Origin: CALFUK01 sp964398295
Lineage (GTDB): Bacteria > Bacteroidota > Bacteroidia > Chitinophagales > Saprospiraceae
Direction: 5' to 3'
Assembly (NCBI GenBank): GCA_964398295.1
Contig: CAYNMW010000002.1
Coordinates: forward strand, 5,529 to 69,528
DNA length: 64,000 nucleotides
The notes beneath the pieces were generated by a model. That model saw nothing but the letters and a program-made list of their open reading frames with translations. It had not been told where the DNA came from and searched no databases. A program made the position numbers and the translations under genes. This document shows, one piece after another, positions 62,368 to 64,000 of this stretch (position 1 is the stretch's first letter; each line of letters starts with the position of its first letter).

Positions 62368-63546
62368 ATGAAGAAATTGATTCAATCCTGGAGATGGTTT
62401 GGTCCTGATGATCCAGTAAGTCTGTCAGATGCCAGGCAGTCTGGAGCAACAGATATTGTATCTGCTTTACATCATATACCCATAGGGGAATCTTGGTCCG
62501 TCAATGCAATACAAGCTCACCAATCCATAATTGCAGATGCTGGATTGACTTGGTCAGTAGTCGAAAGCGTACCAATTCATGAAGACATTAAAAGACGTAT
62601 CGGCAACTTTCAACAATATATCGACACTTATAAGGAAACCATTCAGAATCTTGGAGAATGTGGAATCCCCGTGTTGACCTATAATTTTATGCCTGTTGTC
62701 GATTGGACCAGAACGGATTTGAAGTATAAGCTAGAAGATGGAGCACTGGCATTACGGTTTGATGTCACTCAAATGAATGCTTTTGATCTTTTTATAATGA
62801 AAAGGAAAGGTGCAGCAAATGATTATAGTAGATCTAAAACTTTACTCGCATCTCAATATTATTTTCTAGCAACTGAACAACAAAAAGAATTACTCACCCA
62901 AACGATAACTGCAGGCTTGCCAGGATCGATGGCGGCAAAAACCAATTCCTTAGATTCTTTCAAGGAATTAATTGACAGTTATGAGCATATTGATCATGCC
63001 AAATTAAGACAACACTTACTTTTATTTTTAGATGAGATTATTCCGGTTGCAGAAAAGGCAAATGTAAAATTGGCAATCCATCCTGATGATCCACCATTTT
63101 CATTATTTGGATTACCAAGAGTCGTATCAGTCCGGGCAGATTTTGAAGCCATATTCAATCACAATAAATCGATTACAAACGGTTTATGCTTTTGTACAGG
63201 TTCATTGGGTGTCAATCCACAAAATAATTTGGTTGATTTGATCGAGCTTTTTGGGAATAGAATTCACTTTGCACATTTGCGTTCTACAACAAGAGAAGCA
63301 GACGGCAGCTTTTATGAAGCACCACATTTGACAGGCGATGTAGATATGTATGAAGTTGTAAAGGCTTTGAGTAATATTCAACAAGAATATAAAACATCGA
63401 TTCCGATACGTCCTGATCATGGTCATGTCATTCTTGGAGATTTGGCAAAAGAAACCAATCCAGGATATTCAGCAATTGGAAGATTGAAAGGGCTTGCAGA
63501 ATTGAGAGGGCTGGAATTGGGTATTTTAAAATCGACGGCACAATGA
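62368..63546 (+). CDS. uxuA: Mannonate dehydratase
   Basis: Enzyme that converts D-mannonate to 2-keto-3-deoxygluconate in glucuronate breakdown. The 392-residue TIM-barrel product starts MKKLIQSWRWFGPDDPVSL, and contains ALHHIPIGESW, VLTYNFMPVVDWTRTDL, KLAIHPDDPPFSLFGLPRVVS, NGLCFCTGSLG and HFAHLRST. It closes with PIRPDHGHVI, which carries metal-binding His/Asp residues. ATG 62368 gives the family length; the frame open from TTG 62332 has no similarity. It overlaps uxaC by 4 nt (ATGA). Confidence 0.95.
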   Translation: MKKLIQSWRWFGPDDPVSLSDARQSGATDIVSALHHIPIGESWSVNAIQAHQSIIADAGLTWSVVESVPIHEDIKRRIGNFQQYIDTYKETIQNLGECGIPVLTYNFMPVVDWTRTDLKYKLEDGALALRFDVTQMNAFDLFIMKRKGAANDYSRSKTLLASQYYFLATEQQKELLTQTITAGLPGSMAAKTNSLDSFKELIDSYEHIDHAKLRQHLLLFLDEIIPVAEKANVKLAIHPDDPPFSLFGLPRVVSVRADFEAIFNHNKSITNGLCFCTGSLGVNPQNNLVDLIELFGNRIHFAHLRSTTREADGSFYEAPHLTGDVDMYEVVKALSNIQQEYKTSIPIRPDHGHVILGDLAKETNPGYSAIGRLKGLAELRGLELGILKSTAQ

Positions 63547-64000
63547 AAAAGTTTTTAGACCAATCTTTTTTATTGAATAGTCGATCTGCGGAATTGCTCT
63601 ACCATGACTATGCTGCCGATATGCCAATTATAGACTACCACAATCATCTCTCGCCAGAACATATCGCTAACAATCATCAATTTTCTACCATTACAGAATT
63701 GTGGCTTGCAGAAGATCATTATAAATGGCGTGCTATGAGGGCAAATGGCATTAGCGAAGAATACATTACCGGCAAGGCAAGTGATCAGGAAAAATTTGAG
63801 AAATGGGCAGAGACGGTTCCATACACGATGGGCAACCCCTTGTATCACTGGACGCATTTGGAATTGCAACGATACTTTTCAATTGAGGATATTGTAGATA
63901 AAGATTCCGCTGTCAGTATATACGAGAATTGTAACCAACAACTGACGGGTGATTCCTTTAAAACAAGAGCGCTTTTGTCGAGAATGAATGTGACACATGT
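63543..64000 (+). CDS. uxaC: Glucuronate isomerase, N-terminal part (runs off window)
   Basis: The first 152 codons are present. The product starts MKKFLDQSFLLNSRSAELLY and has PIIDYHNHLSPEHIA (metal-binding HxH of the amidohydrolase-like fold), TELWLAEDHYKWRAMRANGI and TMGNPLYHWTHLELQRYF, all typical of UxaC. It isomerises D-glucuronate or D-galacturonate to the keto form upstream of UxuA, so the two coupled genes form a uronate catabolic operon. The C-terminus lies outside the window. Confidence 0.95.
   Translation, partial: MKKFLDQSFLLNSRSAELLYHDYAADMPIIDYHNHLSPEHIANNHQFSTITELWLAEDHYKWRAMRANGISEEYITGKASDQEKFEKWAETVPYTMGNPLYHWTHLELQRYFSIEDIVDKDSAVSIYENCNQQLTGDSFKTRALLSRMNVTH

Overview
The window looks like a scaffold from a marine-type member of the Bacteroidota, most likely the Saprospiraceae/Lewinella side of the phylum. 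The evidence is AT-rich DNA, Bacteroidota promoters (TTTG-N19-TAnnTTTG), almost no Shine-Dalgarno sequences, the DUF4270-glmS and DUF4290-murA gene neighbourhoods, tandem OmpH/Skp genes, and large secreted proteins that share a C-terminal sorting-like domain. It is an assembly product: 100 Ns at 37611-37710 mark a gap of unknown true length. I found no tRNA or rRNA gene and no CRISPR array.

Layout. 1-2937 (minus): translation cluster rplM-rpsI-rpsB-tsf, with a terminator and then a separately promoted pyrH (partial). 3.1-6 kb: an RsmI-like methyltransferase, a GNAT acetyltransferase, a small secreted protein and two Skp-like chaperones. 6.1-13.3 kb: nadB with a glycosyltransferase, an AGMO-like di-iron hydroxylase, a lipoprotein esterase, a small beta-barrel and a DUF819 membrane protein. 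13.4-20.1 kb: a cell-envelope precursor block (short GT5 synthase, DUF4270 lipoprotein, glmS, DUF4290, murA), interrupted by a 0.5-kb repeat-filled spacer. 20.3-27.7 kb: a secreted nuclease, chrA, and a phosphate porin followed by a Na/Pi cotransporter. 28-34 kb: an aberrant antitoxin/retropepsin chimera beside a toxin remnant, an aminotransferase, pth, a mobile-like repeat, parDE, and gltX with a small overlapping ORF. 33.8-39.4 kb: a secreted-protein region with a subtilase, a gapped leishmanolysin-like protease with P-domains, a Cys/Thr-rich small peptide resembling a RiPP precursor, and an IPTM-EWG C-terminal anchor protein. 39.6-45.2 kb: a 2-hydroxyacid dehydrogenase, a HupE-like protein, a DUF4143 ATPase preceded by four iteron-like repeats, and a HAD-recX-serine hydrolase operon. 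45.4-56.2 kb: an FG-GAP/ASPIC protein, a TMTC-like mannosyltransferase overlapping a GH3/beta-lactamase fusion, a zinc-ribbon membrane protein, a lipoprotein and a MATE pump. 56.4-64 kb: a tiny membrane protein, a metallopeptidase lipoprotein, an operon from TMEM220-like to thioesterase, proC, and the start of a uronate pathway (uxuA, uxaC).

How the genes work together. Housekeeping blocks (ribosome, UDP-GlcNAc to muropeptide precursors, NAD, proline) alternate with nutrient capture: phosphate uptake, uronate use, secreted nuclease and proteases. The stretches between them are rich in short palindromic repeats of at least five kinds. The most interesting unexplained items are the 84-bp MITE-like repeat family, the RiPP-like peptide, the antitoxin-retropepsin chimera, the iteron-like array before the DUF4143 ATPase, and a MurA with Asp in place of the fosfomycin-target Cys.
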